Of a DNA stretch of 64,000 nucleotides, positions 34,441 through 43,465 are shown one piece after another. The DNA is taken from assembly GCF_000183425.1 (NCBI RefSeq), contig NC_014759.1, positions 868,001 through 932,000 of the forward strand, written 5' to 3'. A model generated the notes under the pieces. That model was not told the origin of the DNA. It saw only the letters and a list, made by a program, of their open reading frames with translations, and did no database searches. The translations under genes were made by a program, and so were the position numbers. Source of the stretch: Marivirga tractuosa DSM 4126. GTDB taxonomy: Bacteria > Bacteroidota > Bacteroidia > Cytophagales > Cyclobacteriaceae. The stretch's first letter is position 1. Every line of letters starts with the position of its first letter.

Positions 34441-35502
34441 TTATGCTAATTTATTGATACAATTCAATTCTTTAAAAGCTTGCTTCAATCTTATGATCAT
34501 GCTTTCCTCTCCTTTTCTTAACCAAGCTCTTGGGTCATAGAATTTCTTATTTGGTGCATCTGGATTATCAGGAGTTCCGATTTGTTGCTGCAATCTGTCT
34601 TCGTTATCGTTGTAATAATTTCTTACCCCATTCCAGAAGGACCATTGCATATCGGTATCAATATTCATTTTTACTGCACCGTAACCAATTGCCTCTTCAA
34701 TTTTTTCTGGCTCAGATCCAGAACCACCGTGGAATACAAATAAAACAGGCTTATCTCCAGTATTATGTTTCTTTTGGATATGGTCTTGAGAATTCTTCAA
34801 AATATCAGGACGTAATTCTACATTACCTGGCTTATAAACACCATGTACATTACCGAATGATGCCGCAATGGTGAAATTATCACTTACTTCTTTCAGTTGC
34901 TCATAAGCATAAGCTACTTCTTCCGGCTGAGTATATAATCTACTGCTGTCCACACCAGTATTATCTACACCATCTTCTTCACCACCTGTAATACCTAATT
35001 CGATCTCAAGGTGCATGCCCATTTCAGCCATAGGCTTCAAATATTTCTTGCAAATTTCGATATTTTCTTCCAAAGGCTCTTCAGAAAGATCAATCATATG
35101 GGAGCTAAACAATGGCTTTCCATGAGTTTTATAGAATTCTTTACCAGCTTCCAATAATCCATCGATCCACGGCAATAATTTCTTAGCGCAGTGGTCAGTA
35201 TGCAAAATAACTGGTACACCATATTCTTTTGACATGAAATGTACATGGTGAGCCCCGGCTACTGCTCCTGCAATTGCTGCTTTTTGACCATCATTAGACA
35301 AACCTTTTCCAGCATTGAATGCTGCACCTCCATTTGAAAATTGAATGAAAACTGGAGAATTTACATCTCTTGCCGTTTCAAGCACTGCGTTGATGGAATT
35401 GTTTCCAATTACATTTACAGCAGGCATTGCATATTTATTGTCTTTTGCGTGATGAAGTAAATTCATCATCTCTTCTCCGGATAATACTCCTGGTTTAGCC
35501 AT
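34441..35502 (-). CDS. fbaA: Class II fructose-bisphosphate aldolase
   Basis: The zinc-dependent aldolase of glycolysis and gluconeogenesis. 353 residues, matching E. coli FbaA (359). Blocks: YAMPAVNVIGNNSINAVLE, VILHTDHCAKKLLPWIDGLL (HTDHC, zinc and proton-relay histidine/aspartate), HLEIELGITGGEEDGVDN, ASFGNVHGVYKPGNV, VFHGGSGS (phosphate loop) and GAVKMNIDTDMQW. Single gene facing the toxin-antitoxin terminator. Confidence 0.97.
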   Translation of the reverse strand: MAKPGVLSGEEMMNLLHHAKDNKYAMPAVNVIGNNSINAVLETARDVNSPVFIQFSNGGAAFNAGKGLSNDGQKAAIAGAVAGAHHVHFMSKEYGVPVILHTDHCAKKLLPWIDGLLEAGKEFYKTHGKPLFSSHMIDLSEEPLEENIEICKKYLKPMAEMGMHLEIELGITGGEEDGVDNTGVDSSRLYTQPEEVAYAYEQLKEVSDNFTIAASFGNVHGVYKPGNVELRPDILKNSQDHIQKKHNTGDKPVLFVFHGGSGSEPEKIEEAIGYGAVKMNIDTDMQWSFWNGVRNYYNDNEDRLQQQIGTPDNPDAPNKKFYDPRAWLRKGEESMIIRLKQAFKELNCINKLA

Positions 35503-35682
35503 GTTTTTATGTTTTAGTGAGTTAATTTTCTTTGAGAACCCAAAAATGCCAATAATGGTAGAAATATAAAAGCTTGTAGTAAAGTAATTGGGGGTAGAAG
35601 TTAAATAATTACCAATACCAGGTAATCCAGTACTAGAAAAAATCTTGAAATTGTTCTTTGCTCTGCCCTATGAAATATTAAT

Positions 35683-35958
35683 TTATGAGTACCAAAATGT
35701 AAAATACTCTAGAATAATAATGATAGAAATACTTAAAAAAATTACTACAGCATTCTTGAAATATTTTTTTATAGATTTATCATGATAAGAAAAAATAGAT
35801 TGATCCACTATAAAAACAATTCCAAAAAATATCATCACTGGAGTAAGAAGAATAGTGTTTATATATTCATTTTGAATATTAGCAATTGTCAATCTTATAA
35901 AAAGGTACAGGGCAATATACATACCAGTGACATGAAGTTTCTCAGATATGGTTTTCAT
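35683..35958 (-). CDS. Small membrane protein of unknown function
   Basis: 91 residues with three hydrophobic helices (MYIALYLFIRLTI, ILLTPVMIFFGIVFIV and NAVVIFLSISIIIILEYFTF). No family recognised. It lies between aldolase and the end of the Sus operon on the same strand; a terminator at 36003 separates it from susD, so it has its own promoter or is read at low level. Confidence 0.5.
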   Translation of the reverse strand: MKTISEKLHVTGMYIALYLFIRLTIANIQNEYINTILLTPVMIFFGIVFIVDQSIFSYHDKSIKKYFKNAVVIFLSISIIIILEYFTFWYS

Positions 35959-36002
35959 TAATCAAAAGTAATCAATTTAAATTTTCGTAGTGGCACTTAA
36001 AA

Positions 36003-36030
36003 CAAAAAAACAGGGAGCAAAGCCCCCTGT
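36003..36030 (-). terminator. Intrinsic terminator of the Sus operon
   Basis: On the minus strand ACAGGG and CCCTGT (36010-36015 with 36025-36030) form a stem with a GGCTTTGCT loop that can pair further, followed by seven T. It lies 42 bp after the SusD stop. Confidence 0.8.
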
Positions 36031-36071
36031 GTTTTCGTTTTATGGTTGTATATGAAGAAGAAAATTTTTAC

Positions 36072-37628
36072 TTAATACCCATCGTTCTGATCCAATTCAG
36101 GATTAGCTGCTAAATCAGTAGCTGGAATAGGGAATATTTCTAAATGATCGCTAATTGAAGCCCCATCAATGTTATTTCCTTTCCATGGCCAAGTATATTC
36201 ACCGCCTGTATAAAGTCCAAAGCGAATTAAATCGGCCCTTCTATGGCCTTCCCAATAGAGCTCTCTGGCCCTTTCATTCAAAATAAAATCTAGCGTAAGA
36301 TTACTAGCTGTGATATTTCCTGAAGCATCACCATAAGCTCTTTCTCTTAATTCGTTAATATAACCTAAGGCAGTTGCTTCACTTCCTCCTCCACCTCTTA
36401 AAACGGCTTCTGCATACATTAAATAGGCATCGGCTAAGCGGAACAACGGATAGTCAGCATCAGAAAATTCAGTATTACTACCTTGCTCACCTTCTGTAGT
36501 TAGATTTGTATATTTTGGAACGGCATAGCCTTCAGTAAATACTGTCAAATCTGCAATATCTAAAGTTTGTCCATCTGTGAAAAATATTGCTCTACTATCA
36601 ATATCACCTGTTTCATCAGGGAATAACTCAACCAAATTTCTGGTTGTTCTCAATCCTGCCCAGGCACCACTGGTTCCGTAATCTGATGAAGTCATATTTC
36701 CACCTATAGAACCATTCGTTAAGAAAGTAGTACTTCCATAACTTTGGGTCTGAATTCCATCAGATGGTAGTGTAAAAATTAGTTCATTGCTTGTGTGATT
36801 GTCTGCTCTAAAATTCAATTGATAGTCATCTTCAATAGAATATGGGCCATTCAAAACCTTCTCCAATGCAGCTACTGCTTCTGAGTAATAATCATTTCCA
36901 GTGTAAACCTCAGCATTCAGATACAACTTTGCTTGCAGCATCCATACTGCTGCTTTATCAACCCTGCCATATTGATTTTGCTGTGGATCTGGCAATTCGC
37001 TTTCGATTGCTTCTAATTCTTCGGCTATGAAATCAAAAACCTCCTCAGGTGAATCTTGCACTGGAAAATCAGTGGTGATTATAGTTACAAGAGGGATATT
37101 CCGAAAGAGATCTAACGCATGCCAGTAGGCCATAGCCCTTAAGAATCTTACCTCATTTCTATAATTCTGTGCTAGTGCCATTTCTTGGTCATCATAACCA
37201 TAATCAGATAATAAATCACTAGTACTTTGCTCTAAGAAATCATTACTGTAGGATATGATCAAGAACAATCTGTAATACAATACTTTAACGAACTGGTTAT
37301 CAGATGACCAAGTATGAGTATTCAAATCTTGGATACCAGCATCTTGCCAGGCAATTACTGCCTCATCAGTTGTAAGTTCCTGCGCCTTCCAATATGCTCT
37401 TATATAGGAAGTGAAACCTTCATCATTTACTAATGCCAAATCCGCATCGCCTGCTGGTCCTTGTTGACCGGTAAGACTATATGCCGCATAAATTTTGGCC
37501 ATATAGCGCTCTAAGTTTTTAACATCCTGAAAAGCAATATTACCAGTTTCTCCAAACTCGGGTCTTAAATCCAAATCTGTACAGGACAGAGTGAAACCCG
37601 CTAGAATTATATATATAAATTTCTTCAT
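36072..37628 (-). CDS. SusD/RagB-family glycan-binding outer-membrane lipoprotein
   Basis: A 518-residue surface lipoprotein that caps the SusC transporter and binds the glycan. Lipoprotein signal KKFIYIILAGFTLSC then TDLDL. SusD-like N-terminal block (GETGNIAFQDVKNLERYMAK), TPR region with NYRNEVRFLRAMAYWHALDLF (the RAxAYF-type block) and the C-terminal RagB/SusD domain (YPLFRLADAYLMYAEAVLRG, FILNERARELYWEGHRRADLIRFGLY). The last gene of the operon, 10 bp after SusC. Starch/maltodextrin as ligand is inferred from the amylases nearby. Confidence 0.95.
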   Translation of the reverse strand: MKKFIYIILAGFTLSCTDLDLRPEFGETGNIAFQDVKNLERYMAKIYAAYSLTGQQGPAGDADLALVNDEGFTSYIRAYWKAQELTTDEAVIAWQDAGIQDLNTHTWSSDNQFVKVLYYRLFLIISYSNDFLEQSTSDLLSDYGYDDQEMALAQNYRNEVRFLRAMAYWHALDLFRNIPLVTIITTDFPVQDSPEEVFDFIAEELEAIESELPDPQQNQYGRVDKAAVWMLQAKLYLNAEVYTGNDYYSEAVAALEKVLNGPYSIEDDYQLNFRADNHTSNELIFTLPSDGIQTQSYGSTTFLTNGSIGGNMTSSDYGTSGAWAGLRTTRNLVELFPDETGDIDSRAIFFTDGQTLDIADLTVFTEGYAVPKYTNLTTEGEQGSNTEFSDADYPLFRLADAYLMYAEAVLRGGGGSEATALGYINELRERAYGDASGNITASNLTLDFILNERARELYWEGHRRADLIRFGLYTGGEYTWPWKGNNIDGASISDHLEIFPIPATDLAANPELDQNDGY

Positions 37629-37638
37629 TTTCTTTAAT

Positions 37639-40635
37639 TTAAAATTTTGCGTTTATACCGAAAATAAATGCTGTTGATGGAGGATAGATATTATTATCTA
37701 TTTGTACCTCAGGATCTAAACCACTATAGCCTGAAATTGGTAACATGTTTTGAACAGTACCATATAATCTCAACCTAAAATCATCGAATTGATTAAAATT
37801 ATAACCTATTGAAAGGTTATCCAATTTAATAAAACTGCTGTTTTCTATATAGTAATTTGATAGTAATTGACGGTTTTGAAAACCTGTTTCTATTACTGAT
37901 TCATGAAGGTTATTCAAGATTTGTGCTTCTGTTAACCTACCAGACCAACCATTGGCTGAAGCAGTATTGTTGTAAGTTTGCCCCCCTAATTTAGCTCTTA
38001 ATGTGAAGCTTAAATCAAAATTACCATAACGCATATTTGAACTTAAATTGGTGAAAATCGGATGAATGGCTACTCCTTGTGTCTGCAAGTCATTTTCATT
38101 TATTTGACCATCCTCATTTATGTCTTCATAAATACTGTTAGTTCCACCGGTTAGAGGCTTTCCTGCATCATCGTAAAGATGATTGTACGAATAGAATGTA
38201 GAAATTGGTTGTCCGACTTGCAAAACTTGAATAGTTCTTCCAATATCACCAGTAATGCCACCTACTTGAATCCCAGGACTATTTTCATCAATCTCATTGT
38301 CCAGCTTGACGATTCTATTCTGATTATAGGTGAAATTATAATTTAAATCCCAACCAAATTGTTCATTGTCTACTGCAATATAATTCAATGCTAATTCAAT
38401 TCCCTTATTATTCATTGCACCAATATTAGTAATTACTCTATCACCAACATTAGTACCTGCCGGCACAGGAACATTATACAATAGCTGATCTGTGGTTTTG
38501 TCGTATAAATCTAAGGAACCTGACAATCTTCCTTTCATAAATGAGAAATCAATCCCAATATTAGTTGATATCAATCTTTCCCACTGGATGTTTGGATCAA
38601 CTGCAGTGGGTCTTAATAATTGAATATATTCGTCACCAAATTGATAAGTTGCACTTGCATCACTTAAGAAATAGAATTTATCATATCTATAATCTCCAAT
38701 ATTCTGATTTCCTGTTTGACCCCATCCTACTCTCAATTTCAAGTCGTTAAAGACACCTGTCAGTCCTTGGAAAAAATCCTCTTCAATAATTCTCCAGCCA
38801 AATGCTGCCGATGGGAAAAAGCCATATTTATTCCCAAAACCAAATTTGGTGGATCCGTCTAAACGACCGGTTACTGTTAATAGATATTTGCTATCATAAG
38901 AATAATTAACTCTACCAAAATAAGATTGCAATTGATTGGTAATAGGAAACGCTCTATATAAATCAATAAATTCTCTTGGTATTACAGTAGGATCATTAAA
39001 GCTTTTGCTATCATCTGTTAAATTAATCCCTTCGTAACCTGTAGTTTCACTAAATACCTCTTGAAATTCATAACCACCTAAAATATCTAAGTCACTTTCA
39101 CCAAATGATTTATTGTAGTTAAGCGTAGTAAATAAAGTAGTGGTATAAGCATTATTAGTAGACCTTTGCATATAGCCGTCTCTATTATCATTTCTCAAGC
39201 TGAATGGTTCAAAGACTTTGTTTTGTCCGTTTCTTAAATCATAAGAACCTGTTGCACTTAAAGTTAAGCCATCAACACCGGGAATCTTCAAATCGAAATT
39301 AATCGAATTAAAAGACCTCCTGTTTTCTCCAATACTTTGGGTCTGTTCTATGGTAGAGACAGGATTAATAGGATCTATAGATGATTCATTCCATTCGAAG
39401 TAGCCACCAAACTCTTCTGCTTCAGGGTCATAAACAGGCCTTGTTGGATCAAAAGAAACCGCAGTACCTACCACATTCGGCTTATATTCATCATTTGTTA
39501 AAGCATTTTTGGTATTGAAAGTAATATCTAAATGATCATTTAAAACAGTGGTTTTTAATCTCATACTTAAACGAGTCACTTGATTTCGATCTCCTTTAAT
39601 TACCTCTTGGTTATCCATATGATTAACTGAAACCAAATAATTAATTTTATCTGTAGCACCAGAAAAAGACAAATTGTGATTTTGACTTAAAGTGCTCCTA
39701 GTTACTTCATTAAACCAATCCGTATCATTATTCCCTAAGCGGCTTTCATTTTGAGGGCTAAACTGGCGAACGGCATTTCTAAAATTTTGAGTACTCAAAA
39801 AATCAGGTTCTCTCAATATTTCAGAAAAAACAAAAGAACCATCGTAAGTCACTGTATTTTGACCTTTTTTACCTGATTTAGTTGTATATAAAATCACCCC
39901 GGCAGCACCCCTTGATCCATAAATGGCCGTAGCTGATGCATCTTTTAAAACAGTAACACTTTCTATATCAGCTGGGTTAATGAAGTTATTAGCATTTCTT
40001 GTTCCTGAACTTCCGTCATTATTGATAGGAACTCCATCAACCACAATTAAAGGTTGTGACTGTGCATTGATAGAACCAATCCCTCTGATAGTAATCCCAG
40101 CTCCTCCAGCTCTTGTATTCCCTGGAGAAACATCAACACCAGCAATTTTACCGGTAATTAAACGTTCCGGACTAGCTATTTGTCCTCTGTTAAATGACTC
40201 TTCTTTAACAGTACTTACCACGCCAGTCACATCTTTTTCTTCTTGCTGACCATATCCAACAACCACTACTTCTCCTAACTGAGAAATATCTTCTTGCATC
40301 TGAATATCAATAACAGAGCGAGCTCCTACTTCAATTTCTTGTTTTTTATATCCAATAAAAGAAAAAACTAAAATGTCATCAGCATTTACTTGAAGTTTAA
40401 ATTCTCCTTCAAGTGATGTGGTAGTTCCTTGAGTAGTGCCTTTAATCTTCACACTAGTTCCTGGTAAGGCTTCTCCTGTCATGGCATCTGTTACAGTTCC
40501 GGAAACAGTCCTGTCTTGTGCCTGCAGTTGAAAAACTGCAAAAACCATAAGGAAAACTAACAAAATCCTTCGCAAGGAATTTGCCCTTTCCCCTAAAGGA
40601 ACTCCACTCTTCGAGTTTGTATATTTCTGATTCAT
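37639..40635 (-). CDS. SusC/RagA-family TonB-linked outer-membrane transporter
   Basis: A 998-residue importer. Signal peptide region (RILLVFLMVFAVFQLQAQ), carboxypeptidase-like domain (VSGTVTDAMTGEALPGTSVKI), TonB-box-like GEVVVVGYGQQEEKDVTG, plug with AGVDVSPGNTRAGGAGITIR, IGSINAQSQPLIVVDGVPIN and VLKDASATAIYGSRGAAGVIL (the SusC signature). The C-terminal barrel ends PSTAFIFGINAKF. It stands between the secreted amylase gene (19 bp upstream) and SusD (10 bp downstream). Unlike most loci, SusC is third rather than first in its operon. Confidence 0.96.
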   Translation of the reverse strand: MNQKYTNSKSGVPLGERANSLRRILLVFLMVFAVFQLQAQDRTVSGTVTDAMTGEALPGTSVKIKGTTQGTTTSLEGEFKLQVNADDILVFSFIGYKKQEIEVGARSVIDIQMQEDISQLGEVVVVGYGQQEEKDVTGVVSTVKEESFNRGQIASPERLITGKIAGVDVSPGNTRAGGAGITIRGIGSINAQSQPLIVVDGVPINNDGSSGTRNANNFINPADIESVTVLKDASATAIYGSRGAAGVILYTTKSGKKGQNTVTYDGSFVFSEILREPDFLSTQNFRNAVRQFSPQNESRLGNNDTDWFNEVTRSTLSQNHNLSFSGATDKINYLVSVNHMDNQEVIKGDRNQVTRLSMRLKTTVLNDHLDITFNTKNALTNDEYKPNVVGTAVSFDPTRPVYDPEAEEFGGYFEWNESSIDPINPVSTIEQTQSIGENRRSFNSINFDLKIPGVDGLTLSATGSYDLRNGQNKVFEPFSLRNDNRDGYMQRSTNNAYTTTLFTTLNYNKSFGESDLDILGGYEFQEVFSETTGYEGINLTDDSKSFNDPTVIPREFIDLYRAFPITNQLQSYFGRVNYSYDSKYLLTVTGRLDGSTKFGFGNKYGFFPSAAFGWRIIEEDFFQGLTGVFNDLKLRVGWGQTGNQNIGDYRYDKFYFLSDASATYQFGDEYIQLLRPTAVDPNIQWERLISTNIGIDFSFMKGRLSGSLDLYDKTTDQLLYNVPVPAGTNVGDRVITNIGAMNNKGIELALNYIAVDNEQFGWDLNYNFTYNQNRIVKLDNEIDENSPGIQVGGITGDIGRTIQVLQVGQPISTFYSYNHLYDDAGKPLTGGTNSIYEDINEDGQINENDLQTQGVAIHPIFTNLSSNMRYGNFDLSFTLRAKLGGQTYNNTASANGWSGRLTEAQILNNLHESVIETGFQNRQLLSNYYIENSSFIKLDNLSIGYNFNQFDDFRLRLYGTVQNMLPISGYSGLDPEVQIDNNIYPPSTAFIFGINAKF

Positions 40636-40654
40636 ATGTTGTTATATTTATAAT

Positions 40655-43402
40655 TTAGAACTTTATAATTTTCTGTTGCCTTTGTTTATTGTGATTCAGA
40701 TAATTGACAAAATAAATCCCTGACTCTAAAGTTGATAAATCAATTGTATATCGATTATTCGATTTATTTACTCTAGCAGGAATTGATTTTCCACTTAAAT
40801 CAGTAATGAAAAGATTTTTAATAGGCTGCTCAACTTCAATGAATAATTGATCTTGAACCGGGTTTGGGAATACTTTAGTGTTGTCAATAAAATGAGAACG
40901 TTCATTGGCTAGTACAATTTCTTCTTGTTCAGCATCATCAATATAGTTTTCAATTGGCTCGCTAGTTAAAATCCTAAACTCTCCAGGAATTAAATTGAAG
41001 TCTACTTCGCTCCCTATTTCAATTTCTTTTCCTGTTAGGTAGTCATGCCATGTGCCAGACTGCAATATTTGCTGTTCGAATGATTGAGTAGCTTTGCTAA
41101 AATTACCCATCATCACAATTTTTACATTATTATTATTATTATTATATCTCGCCCACTTCAAATCACCACTTCCAGACCACTGAAAATTATCCTTATTCAA
41201 ATAATTAGTTCGAGTCTTTAATTTGATAAGGCTTTGATAGACTTGGAATAATTTATTTCGCTCAGGATTCTCTAAATATTCCCAACGAGTTGGCTTTACA
41301 CCTAATCTGTCATTATTCAGTTCTTCATCATATCCAAACTCACCAAATTGCCAAAGCATTTTTGGACCAGGAACCATGAAAAATAAAGCAGCATTCAATT
41401 TCAATCTTTGCATCTGTTGAGCTAAGGTCTCACTTGAACTGTTTTTCAAATCCCAAGCTACCCGCTCTTCGTCATGGCTTTCCATATATCCCACTAGATG
41501 AGGCACATTCCAACCTTTAACCTGATAGCTCAATCCTCCAACATTAGCACTATTACCTTTTGCCAAATTCCTAAAATTATGATTTTCATTTCCCCATAGC
41601 ATCATGCCATATTCTGCTAATTCCTTTTCTTCTGAATTTTCAGCAAAATGCTCTAAAATCACATAAGAATCAGGATCGACAGACCACTGAACATCTGCCA
41701 TTCTTTTAAGTAATTGAATTCTATTGGCATCATATTGACCCCAAGCTCCAACATTTCCTAGTGTATTTTTCTGAGTAAACCCTTTCGATAAGTCATATCG
41801 ATAGCCATCCACATGGTATTCTTCTAACCAATATGCCACTACCCTATCCACATAATCTTGCGTATATTGACTTTCATGATTCATATCATAACCCACATTA
41901 AAATCGTGGCGAGCACTGGTATTGAACCAAGGATTTTCAGAAGTTGGATTTCCATAATCTCCTTGATTATATAATCTAGCTAATGAATTTCTACCAAATT
42001 GATGGTTTAAAGCAATGTCCAAAATAATTGCTATGCCTCTATTATGAGCCTCATTTACCAATGTTTTGAAATCATATTCAGTCCCATAGTATTTATCTAA
42101 AGCTAACATAGCATAAGGATTATAGCCCCAGCTTAAATTGCCTTCGAATTCCATCACAGGCATAAATTCAATGGCATTGATTCCTAGGTCTTCTAAATAA
42201 TCAAGCTTTTCAGTTACGGCATCATAAGTTCTTAAATCTGTAAAATCCCTTACTAATAATTCATAAATCACTAAATCTTCATTAGCTGGTTTTTCAAAAT
42301 TATCATCAGTCCAAGGAAAAAGGGGTTTACTGGTTTGTATGTAACCCACAGCATGAGATGTTTTCCCAGAAGGATATGACATCAAATCAGGGTATCTATT
42401 ATCATTGATGATTTCAGGATCATCATATTCAGAGCCAATTTTTTCAGTATATGGATCGGCTATCGCTATTTCACCATCCACCAAATATTGAAATTGATAT
42501 TCTTGTCCGGGAACTAAATCTGAAACTTCAATCCAAAATTGATCTCCATCCTTTTTCATTAAATATTGGTCAGAAAGGCTCCAATCATTAAAAGTGCCAA
42601 TTACAAATACATTTTCTTTGTTAGGGGCGGTTAATACCAGATGAACTGAAGTGTCATCTTCACCATAATTAATTCCATTTTGCAGGCCAGTTGGGAGAGG
42701 TTCATTGGAGACAGTAGGGTTCACTATATAGGAATAATTAAAAGTTTCCGAATCGGTTCCATTACTGGCAACTATATTCAAATCATGAGAAAGCCCGTCA
42801 TCTATCACAGTATGTTGATAAGAAAACTCAGTAATTCCAGATTCTTCAGACTCCAAATTCCCATCTACAAAAAATTGATATTGGGCAGCTTCAGAAGAAG
42901 ATAATTCTACATTAATGATGTCATTGGTTTCATAAAAACCATAATTTCCAGATGGGGAAGCAATATTTACTGAAAATCCTTGGCTAACTTCTGTTACAAA
43001 ATCTTGGGTTTGACCATCAGACCAATCATTGCCTTTTAACAGCATCCCAATTTCAGTAATGTCTTCAGCATTTTGGTTGAAAAATGTCGTTGGGGTTAAA
43101 GAAATACGGAAAAGAGTTTCTCCATTTTCGGTTAGTTTTTCAAATTTTGCAGGTTCCGTTGCTTCAGGATCAGAATCTGCTGGATTGATATTGGATGGTG
43201 CATCCGTTGTGCTATTATTAGGTAACCACATCCACAAATAAGCATCATCGAGCGATGATAAGCTAGTTCCGGTTACATTATAGGTAATGGTAATTTCCTC
43301 ATCCGCAGCAAAGAACTCGGGCTCGATGGTTGGACTTTGTGCATTGACAAACTGTAAAAATGCACTTAAAAGAAGGGTTAATATGAGAAAGAATTTATTC
43401 AT
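40655..43402 (-). CDS. Secreted multi-domain GH13 amylase with T9SS sorting domain
   Basis: A 915-residue exported enzyme. Signal peptide KFFLILTLLLSAFLQFVNAQ. Two N-terminal beta-sandwich regions (about 20-230), then an early-set/CBM48-like domain (VFVIGTFNDWSLSDQYLMKK, about 255-330). The GH13 barrel shows AHNRGIAIILDIALNHQFG (region I), VDGYRYDLSKGF (nucleophile Asp), YVILEHFAEN (acid Glu) and GYMESHDEERVAWD (transition-state Asp). The C-terminus is a type A T9SS sorting domain: KVFPNPVQDQLFIEVEQP, ITDLSGK and SGIYFVNYLNH, ending QKIIKF. So the protein is probably sent to the cell surface or released to start glucan breakdown. It is in the Sus operon between SusE/F and SusC. Confidence 0.94.
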   Translation of the reverse strand: MNKFFLILTLLLSAFLQFVNAQSPTIEPEFFAADEEITITYNVTGTSLSSLDDAYLWMWLPNNSTTDAPSNINPADSDPEATEPAKFEKLTENGETLFRISLTPTTFFNQNAEDITEIGMLLKGNDWSDGQTQDFVTEVSQGFSVNIASPSGNYGFYETNDIINVELSSSEAAQYQFFVDGNLESEESGITEFSYQHTVIDDGLSHDLNIVASNGTDSETFNYSYIVNPTVSNEPLPTGLQNGINYGEDDTSVHLVLTAPNKENVFVIGTFNDWSLSDQYLMKKDGDQFWIEVSDLVPGQEYQFQYLVDGEIAIADPYTEKIGSEYDDPEIINDNRYPDLMSYPSGKTSHAVGYIQTSKPLFPWTDDNFEKPANEDLVIYELLVRDFTDLRTYDAVTEKLDYLEDLGINAIEFMPVMEFEGNLSWGYNPYAMLALDKYYGTEYDFKTLVNEAHNRGIAIILDIALNHQFGRNSLARLYNQGDYGNPTSENPWFNTSARHDFNVGYDMNHESQYTQDYVDRVVAYWLEEYHVDGYRYDLSKGFTQKNTLGNVGAWGQYDANRIQLLKRMADVQWSVDPDSYVILEHFAENSEEKELAEYGMMLWGNENHNFRNLAKGNSANVGGLSYQVKGWNVPHLVGYMESHDEERVAWDLKNSSSETLAQQMQRLKLNAALFFMVPGPKMLWQFGEFGYDEELNNDRLGVKPTRWEYLENPERNKLFQVYQSLIKLKTRTNYLNKDNFQWSGSGDLKWARYNNNNNNVKIVMMGNFSKATQSFEQQILQSGTWHDYLTGKEIEIGSEVDFNLIPGEFRILTSEPIENYIDDAEQEEIVLANERSHFIDNTKVFPNPVQDQLFIEVEQPIKNLFITDLSGKSIPARVNKSNNRYTIDLSTLESGIYFVNYLNHNKQRQQKIIKF

Positions 43403-43418
43403 AAATAGTATTTGAAAT

Positions 43419-43452
43419 AAAAAGAATGAGATGTTTCCATCTCATTCTTTTT
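43419..43452 (-). terminator. Strong terminator-like hairpin inside the Sus operon
   Basis: AAAAAGAATGAGATG (43419-43433) pairs perfectly with CATCTCATTCTTTTT (43438-43452) around a 4-base loop, with U-runs on the transcript. It lies between the stop of the SusE/F-like gene and the start of the amylase gene, so most transcripts from the main promoter may end or be processed here. Confidence 0.8.
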
Positions 43453-43465
43453 AGATTAGAAATGA

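Noticed and set aside
41120..41150. ATT trinucleotide run inside the T9SS amylase gene
   Set aside because: It encodes an asparagine run (YNNNNNN) in a loop of the protein; a simple codon repeat, not a regulatory or mobile element.
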